DNA of 64,000 nt from Streptomyces gilvus (lineage in GTDB: Bacteria; Actinomycetota; Actinomycetes; Streptomycetales; Streptomycetaceae): positions 62,001 through 126,000 of the forward strand of contig NZ_JAKWBE010000023.1 of NCBI RefSeq assembly GCF_022513565.1. The letters are read 5' to 3'. A model generated the notes under the pieces. It had not been told where the DNA came from and searched no databases. It was given only the letters and a program-made list of their open reading frames with translations. The translations under genes were made by a program, and so were the position numbers. Positions 7,272 to 15,437 of the stretch are shown piece by piece (position 1 is the stretch's first letter; each line of letters starts with the position of its first letter).

Positions 7272-8804
7272 ATGACCGAGACCCCGCACACCCTGAGTTC
7301 CTCCCGGACGCTGTGGGAGCTGGTGGAGCGCCGTGCCCGGCTCACCCCCGAGCGTCCCGTGCTCCTCCAGGACGACCGCACGCTGACCTTCGGCGACCTG
7401 CGCACCCGGGCCGAGCGCGTGGCGGCCGGTCTCTACGACATGGGCGTGCGCCCCGGCACGGTGGTCGCCTGGCAGCTGCCCACCCGCATCGAGACGGCCC
7501 TGCTCTCCTTCGCGCTGGCCCGCCTGGGCGCCGTGCAGACGCCGGTCATCCCCTTCTACCGGGACCGCGAAGTCGGCTTCGCCCTACGCGAGTCGAAGGC
7601 GGAGTTCTTCGCCGTGCCGGGCGCCTGGCGCGGCTTCGACCACACGGAGATGGCCCGGCGGCTCGGCGCCAAGGGGATCTTCGAGGCGTACGACGACCTG
7701 CCGGACGGCGACCCGGCCGTCCTGCCCCCGCCGCCCGCCGAGGGCACCTCCGTGCGCTGGATCTACTGGACCTCCGGCACGACCTCCGACCCCAAGGGCG
7801 TGCTGCACACGGACCGTTCGCTGATCGCGGGCGGCTCGTGCCTGGCCCACGCCCTGCGCCTGACGGCCGACGACGTGGGCTCGATGGCCTTCCCGTACGC
7901 GCACATCGCCGGGCCCGACTACACGGTGATGCTGCTGCTGTACGGCTTCCCGGCGGTGATGTTCGAGCAGTTCGCGCTGCCGGACGCGCTGGAGGGCTAT
8001 CGCCGGCACGGGGTGACGGTGGCGGGCGGATCCACGGCGTTCTACTCGATGTTCCTCGCCGAGCAGCGCAAACAGCCGGGGCGCAAGGTGATACCCACGC
8101 TGCGGCTGCTCGCGGGCGGCGGGGCGCCCAAGCCGCCGGAGGTGTACCACGCCGTCGTGCGGGAGATGGGCGTGCAGCTCACCCACGGGTACGGGATGAC
8201 CGAGGTGCCGATGATCACCATGGGGGCGCCGGACGACACGGTGGAGAACCTCGCCACCACCGAGGGACGGCCGCCGGAGGGGATGGAGATACGGGTCGTC
8301 GACGGGGAGGTGCGGCTGCGCGGGGAGGCGGTGTGCCAGGGCTATCTGGACCCCGCGCAGACGGCGGAGGCCTTCGACGAGGAGGGGTTCCTGCGCACCG
8401 GCGACCTGGGGTTCGTGAAAGACAGCGGGCATCTGGTGCTCACCGGGCGGCTGAAGGACGTGATCATCCGCAAGGGGGAGAACATCTCCGCGAAGGAGAT
8501 CGAGGACCTGCTGGCCGCGCATCCGGCGGTCGGGGACGTCGCCGTGATCGGGCTGCCGGACGCCGAGCGCGGCGAGCGGGTGTGCGCGGTCGTCGAACGG
8601 GCGTCCGGGGCCGAGGAGTTGACCCTGGCCGCCATGACGTCGTACCTGCGCGCGGAGGGTCTGTCCGTGCACAAGCTGCCGGAGCAGCTGGAGGTAGTGG
8701 ACGCCCTCCCACGCAACGAGACGCTGCGCAAGGTGCTCAAGTACAAGCTGCGCGAGCGCTACTCGGGGACCGCGGCGGCCAACAGCGCTACTCAGGCACG
8801 GTGA
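7272..8804 (+). CDS. AMP-binding acyl-CoA ligase
   Basis: A 510-aa ANL-superfamily ligase that adenylates a carboxylic acid and transfers it to CoA. Visible motifs: P-loop YWTSGTTSDPKGVLH (about residues 166-180), GYGMTE (A5), TGDLG (A7) and the catalytic C-terminal lysine region PRNETLRKVLK. It resembles cyclohexanecarboxylate- or other alicyclic acid-CoA ligases more than fatty acid ligases, but the substrate is inferred only from context. It is divergent from the amidohydrolase-dehydrogenase operon with shared operators. The 3' end overlaps the convergent EF-hand gene by 17 bp. Confidence 0.92.
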   Translation: MTETPHTLSSSRTLWELVERRARLTPERPVLLQDDRTLTFGDLRTRAERVAAGLYDMGVRPGTVVAWQLPTRIETALLSFALARLGAVQTPVIPFYRDREVGFALRESKAEFFAVPGAWRGFDHTEMARRLGAKGIFEAYDDLPDGDPAVLPPPPAEGTSVRWIYWTSGTTSDPKGVLHTDRSLIAGGSCLAHALRLTADDVGSMAFPYAHIAGPDYTVMLLLYGFPAVMFEQFALPDALEGYRRHGVTVAGGSTAFYSMFLAEQRKQPGRKVIPTLRLLAGGGAPKPPEVYHAVVREMGVQLTHGYGMTEVPMITMGAPDDTVENLATTEGRPPEGMEIRVVDGEVRLRGEAVCQGYLDPAQTAEAFDEEGFLRTGDLGFVKDSGHLVLTGRLKDVIIRKGENISAKEIEDLLAAHPAVGDVAVIGLPDAERGERVCAVVERASGAEELTLAAMTSYLRAEGLSVHKLPEQLEVVDALPRNETLRKVLKYKLRERYSGTAAANSATQAR

Positions 8805-9300
8805 AGTAGCGGGCGAACGCCGGGACGATCTCGGCCTCCCCCACCTTGCCGTCGCTGTCGCCGTCGAGGCCGGCGGCGGCCGCCTCGGCGACGGCCGGGT
8901 CGACGCCGAGGACCCGCAGCACGCGCGCGGTGTCGGCGACCGTGGCGGCCCCGTCGCCGTCCGTGTCGGCCACGGCGATCGCCGCGTGCAGGAAGGGGCG
9001 GGCGATCTCGGCGAACCGCTCGGGGTTGTCCCGCAGCCGCTTGACCGCGCCGGTGACGAACTCCTCGCGCGTGATGCGCTGGTCGCCGTCCCGGTCCGCG
9101 ATCCCGGCCATGCCCTGCCAGAACGCCTCCGCGCCGGCGTACAGCGCCTGCCCCTTGTCGGAGCGGGCCACGACGGCGAACTCGGCGAGCAGCGCCTTGG
9201 CCGCCGTGCCGAAGTCCTCGCGGTCGATGTAGCCGTTGCCGTCCTGGTCGAAGGTGGCGAACCGGGCGGCGATCCTGCGCTCGTACTCGCTGCTGACCAT
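8788..9300 (-). CDS. EF-hand calcium-binding protein
   Basis: A 170-aa cytosolic protein with four EF-hand loops: DQDGNGYIDREDF near residue 18, DRDGDQRITREEF near 68, DTDGDGAATVADT near 112 and DGDSDGKVGEAEI near 146. The first, second and fourth keep the Asp/Asn/Gly pattern and the acidic position 12; the third lacks the final acidic residue and may be weak. It resembles the small Streptomyces calcium-binding proteins related to calerythrin. No signal peptide. The role is unknown, perhaps calcium buffering or sensing. Confidence 0.92.
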   Translation of the reverse strand: MVSSEYERRIAARFATFDQDGNGYIDREDFGTAAKALLAEFAVVARSDKGQALYAGAEAFWQGMAGIADRDGDQRITREEFVTGAVKRLRDNPERFAEIARPFLHAAIAVADTDGDGAATVADTARVLRVLGVDPAVAEAAAAGLDGDSDGKVGEAEIVPAFARYFTVPE

Positions 9301-9506
9301 GTCTTCTCGGGCCGCCTAACTCGCGTCGGGTGCATATATCTGGACGGAGCGTACGACGAGCGGGCCCGCCGGGGCGCGGTGGAGCGGCACTTGTGCCAGG
9401 ACCGGGTGAATTCTGGGACAACCGTGTGGCAATGACCCGGCGACATCCCGCATCGCCCGTGACGTTGCGTGACGTTGCGTGACGTTTTGTGGCTCCGGCG
9501 CGGGTT
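9301..9506. repeat. intergenic region with GTGACGTTGC tandem repeats
   Basis: A 10-bp unit is repeated about three times at 9461-9490, just beyond the 3' end of the STAS gene. No gene is seen. The repeats have no assigned function. Confidence 0.5.
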
Positions 9507-9923
9507 CTACGCCGAGAGCGGGCCGGCCTCGTCGGTGACGGCCTCGTCCAGACCGGCGTACACGTCGAAGAGGCGGCGCACCCCGAGGGCGCCCAGGACC
9601 CGGTTGACGTGGGAGCCTCCCCCAATCTCGAGTTCGCTCGATCGGGAGGTGCCCCCATCCGCGCCCTGCGCCGGGAGAATCAGACGCAGGTTGCCCTGAC
9701 AGGAGCGGAAGAGCCGGCGGGCGGCGATCAGTACGCCGACGCCGCTGGAGTCGCAGAAGACCACCTCGGAGAGGTCCAGGACGAGACTGTGGCGGCCGTC
9801 GGCCACCGCGTCGTGCACCCGCTGCCGCAGCACCGGGGACGACACCAGGTCCAGCTCGCCCGACACACGCAGCACGGCCCAGTCGCCCTGCTCGTCGCCG
9901 GTCACATGAAACGTCACCACCAT
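9507..9923 (-). CDS. STAS-domain anti-sigma factor antagonist with in-frame insertion
   Basis: A 138-aa SpoIIAA/RsbV-like protein. The phosphorylatable serine motif is seen in LDLSEVVFCDSSGVGVL. Such proteins free a sigma factor by binding its RsbW-like kinase when unphosphorylated. A palindromic repeat (9609-9665) adds 19 codons in frame between LRLILPAQ and VNRVLGALG; removing it restores an uninterrupted STAS alignment. The ATG at 9923 is preferred to the GTG at 9962 because the protein then begins at the first STAS strand. The insertion falls in the loop before the last helix and may be tolerated. Confidence 0.9.
   Translation of the reverse strand: MVVTFHVTGDEQGDWAVLRVSGELDLVSSPVLRQRVHDAVADGRHSLVLDLSEVVFCDSSGVGVLIAARRLFRSCQGNLRLILPAQGADGGTSRSSELEIGGGSHVNRVLGALGVRRLFDVYAGLDEAVTDEAGPLSA
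9609..9665. repeat. palindromic Streptomyces repeat inside the STAS gene
   Basis: A 57-nt insertion with an inner CGAG-TTCG-CTCG hairpin and outer arms GGGAGCCTCCCCC and GGGAGGTGCCCCC. Palindromes of this type are frequent between Streptomyces genes (recalled, not searched). Its length is a multiple of three, so it is read through. Confidence 0.7.
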
Positions 9924-9962
9924 GCCCTTCGCTCGCCGGCCCCCGCAAACGGAAGCCGTCAC

Positions 9963-10234
9963 TACGCTTCCTTGCAGCGCGGCTGCCCAGCGGCCTTCCC
10001 CGCAAACTCCTCGACGGAAACGGAAAGCGATCGAAAGAGGCTTGTTTTAGTCGCCTTCGATCCTGTTCGATCAGTTCTGCACCGGGTAGACGAACGCGCA
10101 CTATCACCTGCGGCTCCGTCGGGGGCGCGCAATGCGACAAAGGGGCGTGCGCCGAGACGGGTGCCGACTACATTCGAGAGGACGGTGGGCGCACGCTGGA
10201 CACAGGCGAGAACACGGGTGGTGAGGGGGGCCGC
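9963..10234. other. intergenic region upstream of ECF sigma gene
   Basis: These 272 bp carry the divergent starts of the STAS and ECF genes. No ORF was seen. A GAGGGGGG ribosome binding site just before 10235 supports the sigma factor start. Confidence 0.5.
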
Positions 10235-10807
10235 ATGGCGAAGAAGGACGTACCGCCCCGCTGGGACCGCAGGATGCAACAGCGGCTGGCACGCGGTGAG
10301 GCGGCCGCCCTCGGCGAGCTCTACGACCGGTTCGCCTCGCTCGTGCACGGACTCGCCCACCGCGTCCTCGGTGACGAGAGCGCCGCCGACGGCATCACGC
10401 GTGACGTCTTCGTCCACGTCTGGGAGCACCCCGAGCGCTACGACCCCAAGGAGGGCCCGATGCGCACCTGGGTCGCCACGCTGACCCACCGCCTCGCCGT
10501 GCAGCGGCTGCGCGCCACGGAGACCGCGGCGCTGGCCCAGGGCACGGGGGGCTCCGCCGAGGAGCTGGAGCGCAGGGTCCGGCGGGCCTCGGTCGCCGCG
10601 CGCGCCGACTACATCGTCACCTCCATGCCCTCTTCCCTGCGCGCCGCGCTGGACCTCGCCTACTTCCAGCGCCGCGACTACCGCCAGACCGCCGCCGACC
10701 TCGGCGTCACCGAGGACGAGGCCCGCCGCCGCCTCCGCCTGGGCCTCCAACTCCTCTCCACGGCCCACGAAACCGGCACCCCGCCCGAACCCGGGAGTGC
10801 GGCGTGA
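10235..10807 (+). CDS. ECF-family RNA polymerase sigma factor
   Basis: A 190-aa sigma-70 family protein. Region 2 spans about residues 20-85 (ELYDRFASLVHGLAHRVLG through WVATLTHRLAVQRLR) and region 4 about 125-175 with a helix-turn-helix (YRQTAADLGVTEDEARRRL). There is no N-terminal extension. It is translationally coupled (GTGA overlap) to a downstream protein with an anti-sigma zinc-binding motif, its likely regulator. The target promoters are not known. Confidence 0.93.
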   Translation: MAKKDVPPRWDRRMQQRLARGEAAALGELYDRFASLVHGLAHRVLGDESAADGITRDVFVHVWEHPERYDPKEGPMRTWVATLTHRLAVQRLRATETAALAQGTGGSAEELERRVRRASVAARADYIVTSMPSSLRAALDLAYFQRRDYRQTAADLGVTEDEARRRLRLGLQLLSTAHETGTPPEPGSAA

Positions 10808-12387
10808 GCAACTTCGAAACGTTCGACGAGAACGGCGACTTCGAGAACCTGGAGGGTTTCGAGGGCGGGGAGGACAAGGAGGAGGAGCGGCGGCAGCGGC
10901 TGCAGCCGGGCGCCGAGGATCCGGGCGCCGCGAGCAGGTCTGCCGCGACGGGCCGGCCGAGGAGCGGTGAGGCCGGGGAGGGCGCCGCCGGAGGCGAGCC
11001 GGACGGCGGCTCGCACGACGGGCCGGGGAGCGGTGCGGGTGGCTCCGGCGGCCCTGCGGTTGGTGACGGCCACGGGCAGCCGACGGGCGGCGGTGGAGCC
11101 GGGGCGGGCGCCACCGGAGACGGATCGGCCGACGGCACGGGCAATGGACCGGGCGGCGGCACGGGCGGTGACGGCTCGGGCCGGGAGCCCCGGCAGCCGC
11201 CCCGTATACCCATGCCGCGTGCCTCCGTCGAGGACGGGGAGTTGCCGTTGCCCGTGTCGGCGCCGGTGCCGGTTGTGTTGGAGCATCAGGTGTTGAAGTC
11301 GCTGCTCGGCGCGTGGGCGCTGGCGGCGTGTTCGGCGGAGGAGACGGCGGCCGTCGAGGAACACCTGGGCGGCTGCGGCACCTGCGCGGACGAGGCACGG
11401 CGGCTGCGCGAGGCCGTGGGCCTGCTGCACCCCCCGGAGAGCCTCGACCTGGACCCCGCGCTGCGCACCCGCGTCCTGGCGGGCTGCCTCGGCCGGCGGC
11501 CGCCGCGCATCCCCGTGCCCGAGTGGGCGGCGCCGTACGACGCGGAGACGGCCCGGCTCGACGCCCTGCTGCAGGACATAGGCGACGCCGAGTGGCACAC
11601 GCCCGTACGGCTGCGGTGGTTCGAGGGCGACGGGGCGGAGAGCCGCCGTACGACGGTCGCCGGGGTCATCGCCCATCTCCTCTCCGTCGACGGGCTCGTC
11701 GCGGTCGCGCTCGGCCTGGAGGACCCCCTCGGCGAGATCGTCGCCGAGGAACCCACCCCGGGGGCGCGCACCGAGGCGTACTGGCGCACCTCCCACTTCC
11801 CGCCGACCCGGGGCATCAGGGCGCCGTGGCGCGAGCAGACCCACGACCTCGTCCGCACGGCCTCCTTCACCGGCGGCTCGGGCTCGGCCCGGCTGGCCGT
11901 CTCGTACGGCGACTTCGAACTGCCGCTGCACGACGCGATGCTGGACCGTGCCTTCGAGTGCTGGGTGCACGCGGAGGACATCGCCGAGGCGGTCGACTAC
12001 CCCTACGAGCCGCCGTCCCCGCGTCATCTGCACCGCATGATCGACCTGGCGGCCCGTATGCTGCCCGCGGTGCTGGCGGAACGCCGACGGTCGGGGCTGG
12101 CCGCGGCCGCGCAGGGGCGCCACCTCGGGGTCGCCGGGTCACCCGGCCGCAGCCTGCGCCTGGAGATCGAGGGTTCGGGGGGCGGGGAGTGGCTGATCCC
12201 CCTGGACTCCCCGGCGGCGGTGGGCTCCGAGGAGTTCGAGGTCGCGCATGTGGCCCTGGACGGCGCGGAGTTCTGCCGGTTGGCCGCAGGCCATGTGCCG
12301 CCGGAGGACGCGGCGGCCGGTCAGGTGGGTGACCGTCAGGCCATCCGGGACGTTCTGTTCGCGGCGGCGTCGATGAGCCGGTTGTAG
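10804..12387 (+). CDS. zinc-finger (ZAS) anti-sigma factor fused to maleylpyruvate isomerase-like domain
   Basis: A 527-aa soluble protein. Residues 1-150 are acidic, then very Gly/Ser/Pro-rich and probably disordered. Residues about 160-205 form a ZAS-type anti-sigma domain with the H-x3-C-x2-C motif EEHLGGCGTC. Residues about 235-400 resemble the mycothiol-dependent maleylpyruvate isomerase (DinB-like) fold, followed by a C-terminal domain. It starts at a GTG overlapping the ECF stop codon and most likely binds that sigma factor. The MDMPI module suggests thiol or metal sensing, which is inference. No transmembrane segment is seen. Confidence 0.88.
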   Translation: MSNFETFDENGDFENLEGFEGGEDKEEERRQRLQPGAEDPGAASRSAATGRPRSGEAGEGAAGGEPDGGSHDGPGSGAGGSGGPAVGDGHGQPTGGGGAGAGATGDGSADGTGNGPGGGTGGDGSGREPRQPPRIPMPRASVEDGELPLPVSAPVPVVLEHQVLKSLLGAWALAACSAEETAAVEEHLGGCGTCADEARRLREAVGLLHPPESLDLDPALRTRVLAGCLGRRPPRIPVPEWAAPYDAETARLDALLQDIGDAEWHTPVRLRWFEGDGAESRRTTVAGVIAHLLSVDGLVAVALGLEDPLGEIVAEEPTPGARTEAYWRTSHFPPTRGIRAPWREQTHDLVRTASFTGGSGSARLAVSYGDFELPLHDAMLDRAFECWVHAEDIAEAVDYPYEPPSPRHLHRMIDLAARMLPAVLAERRRSGLAAAAQGRHLGVAGSPGRSLRLEIEGSGGGEWLIPLDSPAAVGSEEFEVAHVALDGAEFCRLAAGHVPPEDAAAGQVGDRQAIRDVLFAAASMSRL

Positions 12388-12564
12388 GGGCTGGTGCGGC
12401 TGCGGGTGCTTCGTGGCTGGTCGCGCCCACGCGGCGGAGCCGCAAATCGATACAACCCCGCGCCCCTTACGGGCGTCCAGTGGTCCGACCTCCAGGGGCG
12501 CGGGGAACTGCGCGAACGGCCCCCACGCACCCGCAGCCGCCGACGCGACCGAACCCCCGAGCTC
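12388..12564. terminator. convergent intergenic region with Streptomyces repeats, copy C
   Basis: Between the convergent anti-sigma and purU genes lie the inverted copy of the repeat seen at 596 (12409-12472) and a second frequent motif, GGGGCGCGGGGAACTGCGCG (from about 12496). Both are GC-rich, fold into hairpins and probably act as bidirectional terminators. Confidence 0.6.
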
Positions 12565-13449
12565 CTAGGCGAACACAACCGTCCGTCGACCGTTGAGCAG
12601 AATCCTCCGCTCCGCATGCCACTTCACGGCCCGCGCCAGCGCCTGGCACTCCACGTCACGGCCGATCGCCACCAGCTGGTCCGGCGTGACGTCGTGGCCC
12701 ACCCGTTCGACCTCCTGCTCGATGATCGGCCCCTCGTCGAGGTCGGCGGTCACATAGTGCGCCGTCGCCCCGATCAGCTTCACACCCCGCGCATGAGCCT
12801 GGTGGTACGGCTTCGCGCCCTTGAAGCTCGGCAGGAACGAGTGATGGATGTTGATGATCCGCCCGCTGAGCTGCTTGCACAGGTCGTCCGAGAGCACCTG
12901 CATGTAGCGGGCCAGAACCACCAGCTCCACGTCGTTCTCGCGGACGAGCTCCAGCAGCCGCGCCTCCGCGTCGGCCTTCGTCTCCCTCGTCACCGGGAGG
13001 TGGTGGAAGGGAATGTCGTACGACCCCACCAGCTCCGCGAAGTCCGTGTGGTTCGACACCACCGCCGCGATCTCCACCGGCAGCGCCCCGATCCGCGCCC
13101 GGAACAGCAGGTCGTTCAGGCAGTGCCCGAACTTGCTGACCATGAGCACGATCCGCATCTTCTCGTCGGCCTCGTTGATCTGCCAGTCCATGTGGAAGGA
13201 GTCACCGATCGCCGCGAAGCTCGCCCGCAGCTTGTCCACCGTGACCGGCGCGTCCGCCGAGAAGTGGACGCGCATGAAGAACAGACCTGTGTCGTGGTCG
13301 CCGAACTGCTGGCTGTCCTCGATGTTGCAGCCGGTCATGAAGAGATAGCTCGACACGGCGTGCACGATGCCCTTCTTGTCAGGGCAGGAGAGCGTGAGGA
13401 CGTACTGGTCGGCGGGGGGCGCCTCGGTTCGGGTGGACTGCTCGTTCAT
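12565..13449 (-). CDS. purU: formyltetrahydrofolate deformylase
   Basis: A 294-aa protein that hydrolyses 10-formyl-THF to formate and THF, balancing one-carbon pools. An N-terminal ACT domain (about residues 15-95, starting YVLTLSCPDKKGIVHAV) precedes a formyltransferase-like domain with the catalytic N-x-H-x-S/D core IINIHHSFLPSF and ATAHYVTADLDEGPII. The ATG at 13449 is used; an alternative ATG at 13458 adds three residues. It is convergent with the anti-sigma gene and single on its strand. Confidence 0.95.
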   Translation of the reverse strand: MNEQSTRTEAPPADQYVLTLSCPDKKGIVHAVSSYLFMTGCNIEDSQQFGDHDTGLFFMRVHFSADAPVTVDKLRASFAAIGDSFHMDWQINEADEKMRIVLMVSKFGHCLNDLLFRARIGALPVEIAAVVSNHTDFAELVGSYDIPFHHLPVTRETKADAEARLLELVRENDVELVVLARYMQVLSDDLCKQLSGRIINIHHSFLPSFKGAKPYHQAHARGVKLIGATAHYVTADLDEGPIIEQEVERVGHDVTPDQLVAIGRDVECQALARAVKWHAERRILLNGRRTVVFA

Positions 13450-13495
13450 GCCCGCCATGGTCCCACGAGCGGGCCGCCGGACGGACCCGCGTCCG

Positions 13496-13942
13496 TCACG
13501 CGGACCGCGTCATGATCCTCAGCAGCTCCAGGGTGCGCGGCGGCGTTTCCGGGTCCTCGCCGTCGGCCGTCGCCATCCGCACGTGCGCGTCCCGCGCCGC
13601 CCGCACCGCGTCCGGCCACCCGGGGTTCTCCATGTACACGGAGACCGGGGCGTCCGGGCCGACCTGGTGCATGATCCGCAGCACCCGCAGCACCGCGGTG
13701 TCGACGAGGGCCGCCTCCTGAGAGTCACGGAAGATCGTGCCGACGTACTTCTCGGCGGACCAGTTGTCCAGCCAGGTGTCCTCGACCAGGCGGTACACGG
13801 CGTCGGTGACGTCCCCGTACCCGTCGACCCCGGCCAGCCAGACGTTCTGCTGGAACACCGGGTCGGAGAGCATGTGCAGCGCGGAGCGCACATTGCTGCG
13901 CCAGCGCCACCACGGCATGTCGTTCAGTGGCATGCCGCCCAT
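13496..13942 (-). CDS. SCO4402-family hypothetical protein
   Basis: About 148 aa, beginning MGGMPLNDMPWWRWRSNV and rich in Trp, Asp and Arg, with no transmembrane segment or known catalytic motif. It matches my memory of a conserved Streptomyces family named after SCO4402 (function unknown). The ATG at 13942 is preferred because the conserved sequence begins there; GTG at 13996 would add 18 low-complexity residues. It lies upstream of purU on the same strand, as I recall for S. coelicolor. Confidence 0.8.
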   Translation of the reverse strand: MGGMPLNDMPWWRWRSNVRSALHMLSDPVFQQNVWLAGVDGYGDVTDAVYRLVEDTWLDNWSAEKYVGTIFRDSQEAALVDTAVLRVLRIMHQVGPDAPVSVYMENPGWPDAVRAARDAHVRMATADGEDPETPPRTLELLRIMTRSA

Positions 13943-14113
13943 GGTGGATGAGCGACGCCCGCGTCGGGAAGGGTTCTCCGTACCTTGCACGGTCACTGAT
14001 CGTACGTTCTTCCCATCGGGTCCCTCTCCGCCCCCTGTAATTCACCTTCGCGTCACCGCTCGCTAACCGAGGGTCACCCCCGGGTTACCGATGTGGCGGA
14101 AGCGTGTGTGCCC

Positions 14114-15421
14114 ATGACCGGCAGGCGACGCACCCGCAGCACCTTCCTCCCCCCACTCAACCGGCCCGTCAGAGCGACCGTCCGTATGGCGGGGGCCCTG
14201 GCCGCGTGCGCGTCCCTCGCCGCAGGATGCGGGGTCATCCCCGGTGCCACGGGGGGCGGCGTGGATGACCCGATCACCGTCATGACCTGGGCCCCGCAGG
14301 ACACCGGCGCCACCAACAAGCCCGGCATGCCCGCCTTCGCACAGGCCTACGCCCGCTGGATCAACGCCAAGGGCGGTATCAACGGCCGCAAGCTGAAGGT
14401 CCTGACCTGCAACGACCACAACGACAGCGTGGCCGCCGCCAAGTGCGCCCGCGACGCCGTGAAGGCCGGGGTCGTCGCCGTCGTCGGCTCCTACAGCCAG
14501 TTCGGCGACTCCTACCTGCCCGACCTGGAGGGCGCGGGCATCCCCTACATAGGCGGATACGGCGTCACCACCGCCGAGTTCACCAGCCCGCTGTCCTACC
14601 CGGTCAACGGCGGCCAGCCCACGCTGCTGGCCGGCCTCGGCAAGGAACTCGCCGCGGACTGCGGCCCCGTGGCGCTGGTACGCGCCGACACCATCGCGGG
14701 CGACGAACTGCCGCCCATGCTGGACGCGGGGCTCGGGACGGGCGGGCACAAGCCGGCCATCGACCAGCGGGCGGCGGAGGACACCACCGAGTACACGCAG
14801 CCGGCGGCCGACGCGCTGGACGCCACGACCGGCGACCCCGTGAAGAAGGGGTGCGTCGTCCCCGCGCTCGGGGACGGCACCAGCACCTTCATGGACTCCT
14901 TCCAGCGCGCCCGCCAGGGCCGCCCCGCCGTGCGCACCGCGGCCACCCTGGACAGCGTCGACCAGACGGCCGTCAACGAGTCCGGCGCGCAGAAGGGCCC
15001 GTACGAGGGGGCGTACATCACCGGCTGGTACCCGCCGGCCGGCGACCCGCGCTGGGCCGCGATGAAGAAGGTGATCAGCGAAGAGGCCTTCGGCGACAAC
15101 CGGATCGACGCGGCGGACGCCGGGGTGCAGACGACGTGGATCGCCTACACCGTGCTCACCAAGGTCGTCCAGTCGCTCGGCGGCGGCGACGTGACCTCCG
15201 ACGCGATCCGCCGGGCCCTGGACGACGGGCTGAAGGTCTCCACCGGCGGTCTCACGCCGACCCTGCGGTGGGGCACCAGGGGTCCCCTGGCGAGCATCGG
15301 TTTCTCCCGTGTCGTCAACGCCGACGTCACCCTCCAGGTGGTCAGGCAGGGTCAGCTGGTGGCGGCGCGCAAGGGCTTCGTGGACACGACGAGGGCGCTG
15401 CAGGACGCGCGGGTCGACTGA
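14114..15421 (+). CDS. branched-chain amino-acid-type ABC transporter substrate-binding lipoprotein
   Basis: A 435-aa periplasmic-binding protein of the Leu/Ile/Val-binding type I fold. A long basic N-terminus leads to a hydrophobic segment and lipobox ACASLAAGC, so the protein is likely anchored outside the membrane at that Cys. The mature part shows the family pattern (FAQAYARWINAKGGINGRKL, VVAVVGSYSQFGDSYLP). The ATG at 14114 has GGCGGAAG upstream. No permease or ATPase genes are adjacent, so it may be an orphan receptor or serve a distant transporter. The ligand is unknown. Confidence 0.88.
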   Translation: MTGRRRTRSTFLPPLNRPVRATVRMAGALAACASLAAGCGVIPGATGGGVDDPITVMTWAPQDTGATNKPGMPAFAQAYARWINAKGGINGRKLKVLTCNDHNDSVAAAKCARDAVKAGVVAVVGSYSQFGDSYLPDLEGAGIPYIGGYGVTTAEFTSPLSYPVNGGQPTLLAGLGKELAADCGPVALVRADTIAGDELPPMLDAGLGTGGHKPAIDQRAAEDTTEYTQPAADALDATTGDPVKKGCVVPALGDGTSTFMDSFQRARQGRPAVRTAATLDSVDQTAVNESGAQKGPYEGAYITGWYPPAGDPRWAAMKKVISEEAFGDNRIDAADAGVQTTWIAYTVLTKVVQSLGGGDVTSDAIRRALDDGLKVSTGGLTPTLRWGTRGPLASIGFSRVVNADVTLQVVRQGQLVAARKGFVDTTRALQDARVD

Positions 15422-15437
15422 CCCGCGCGCCGCTCGC

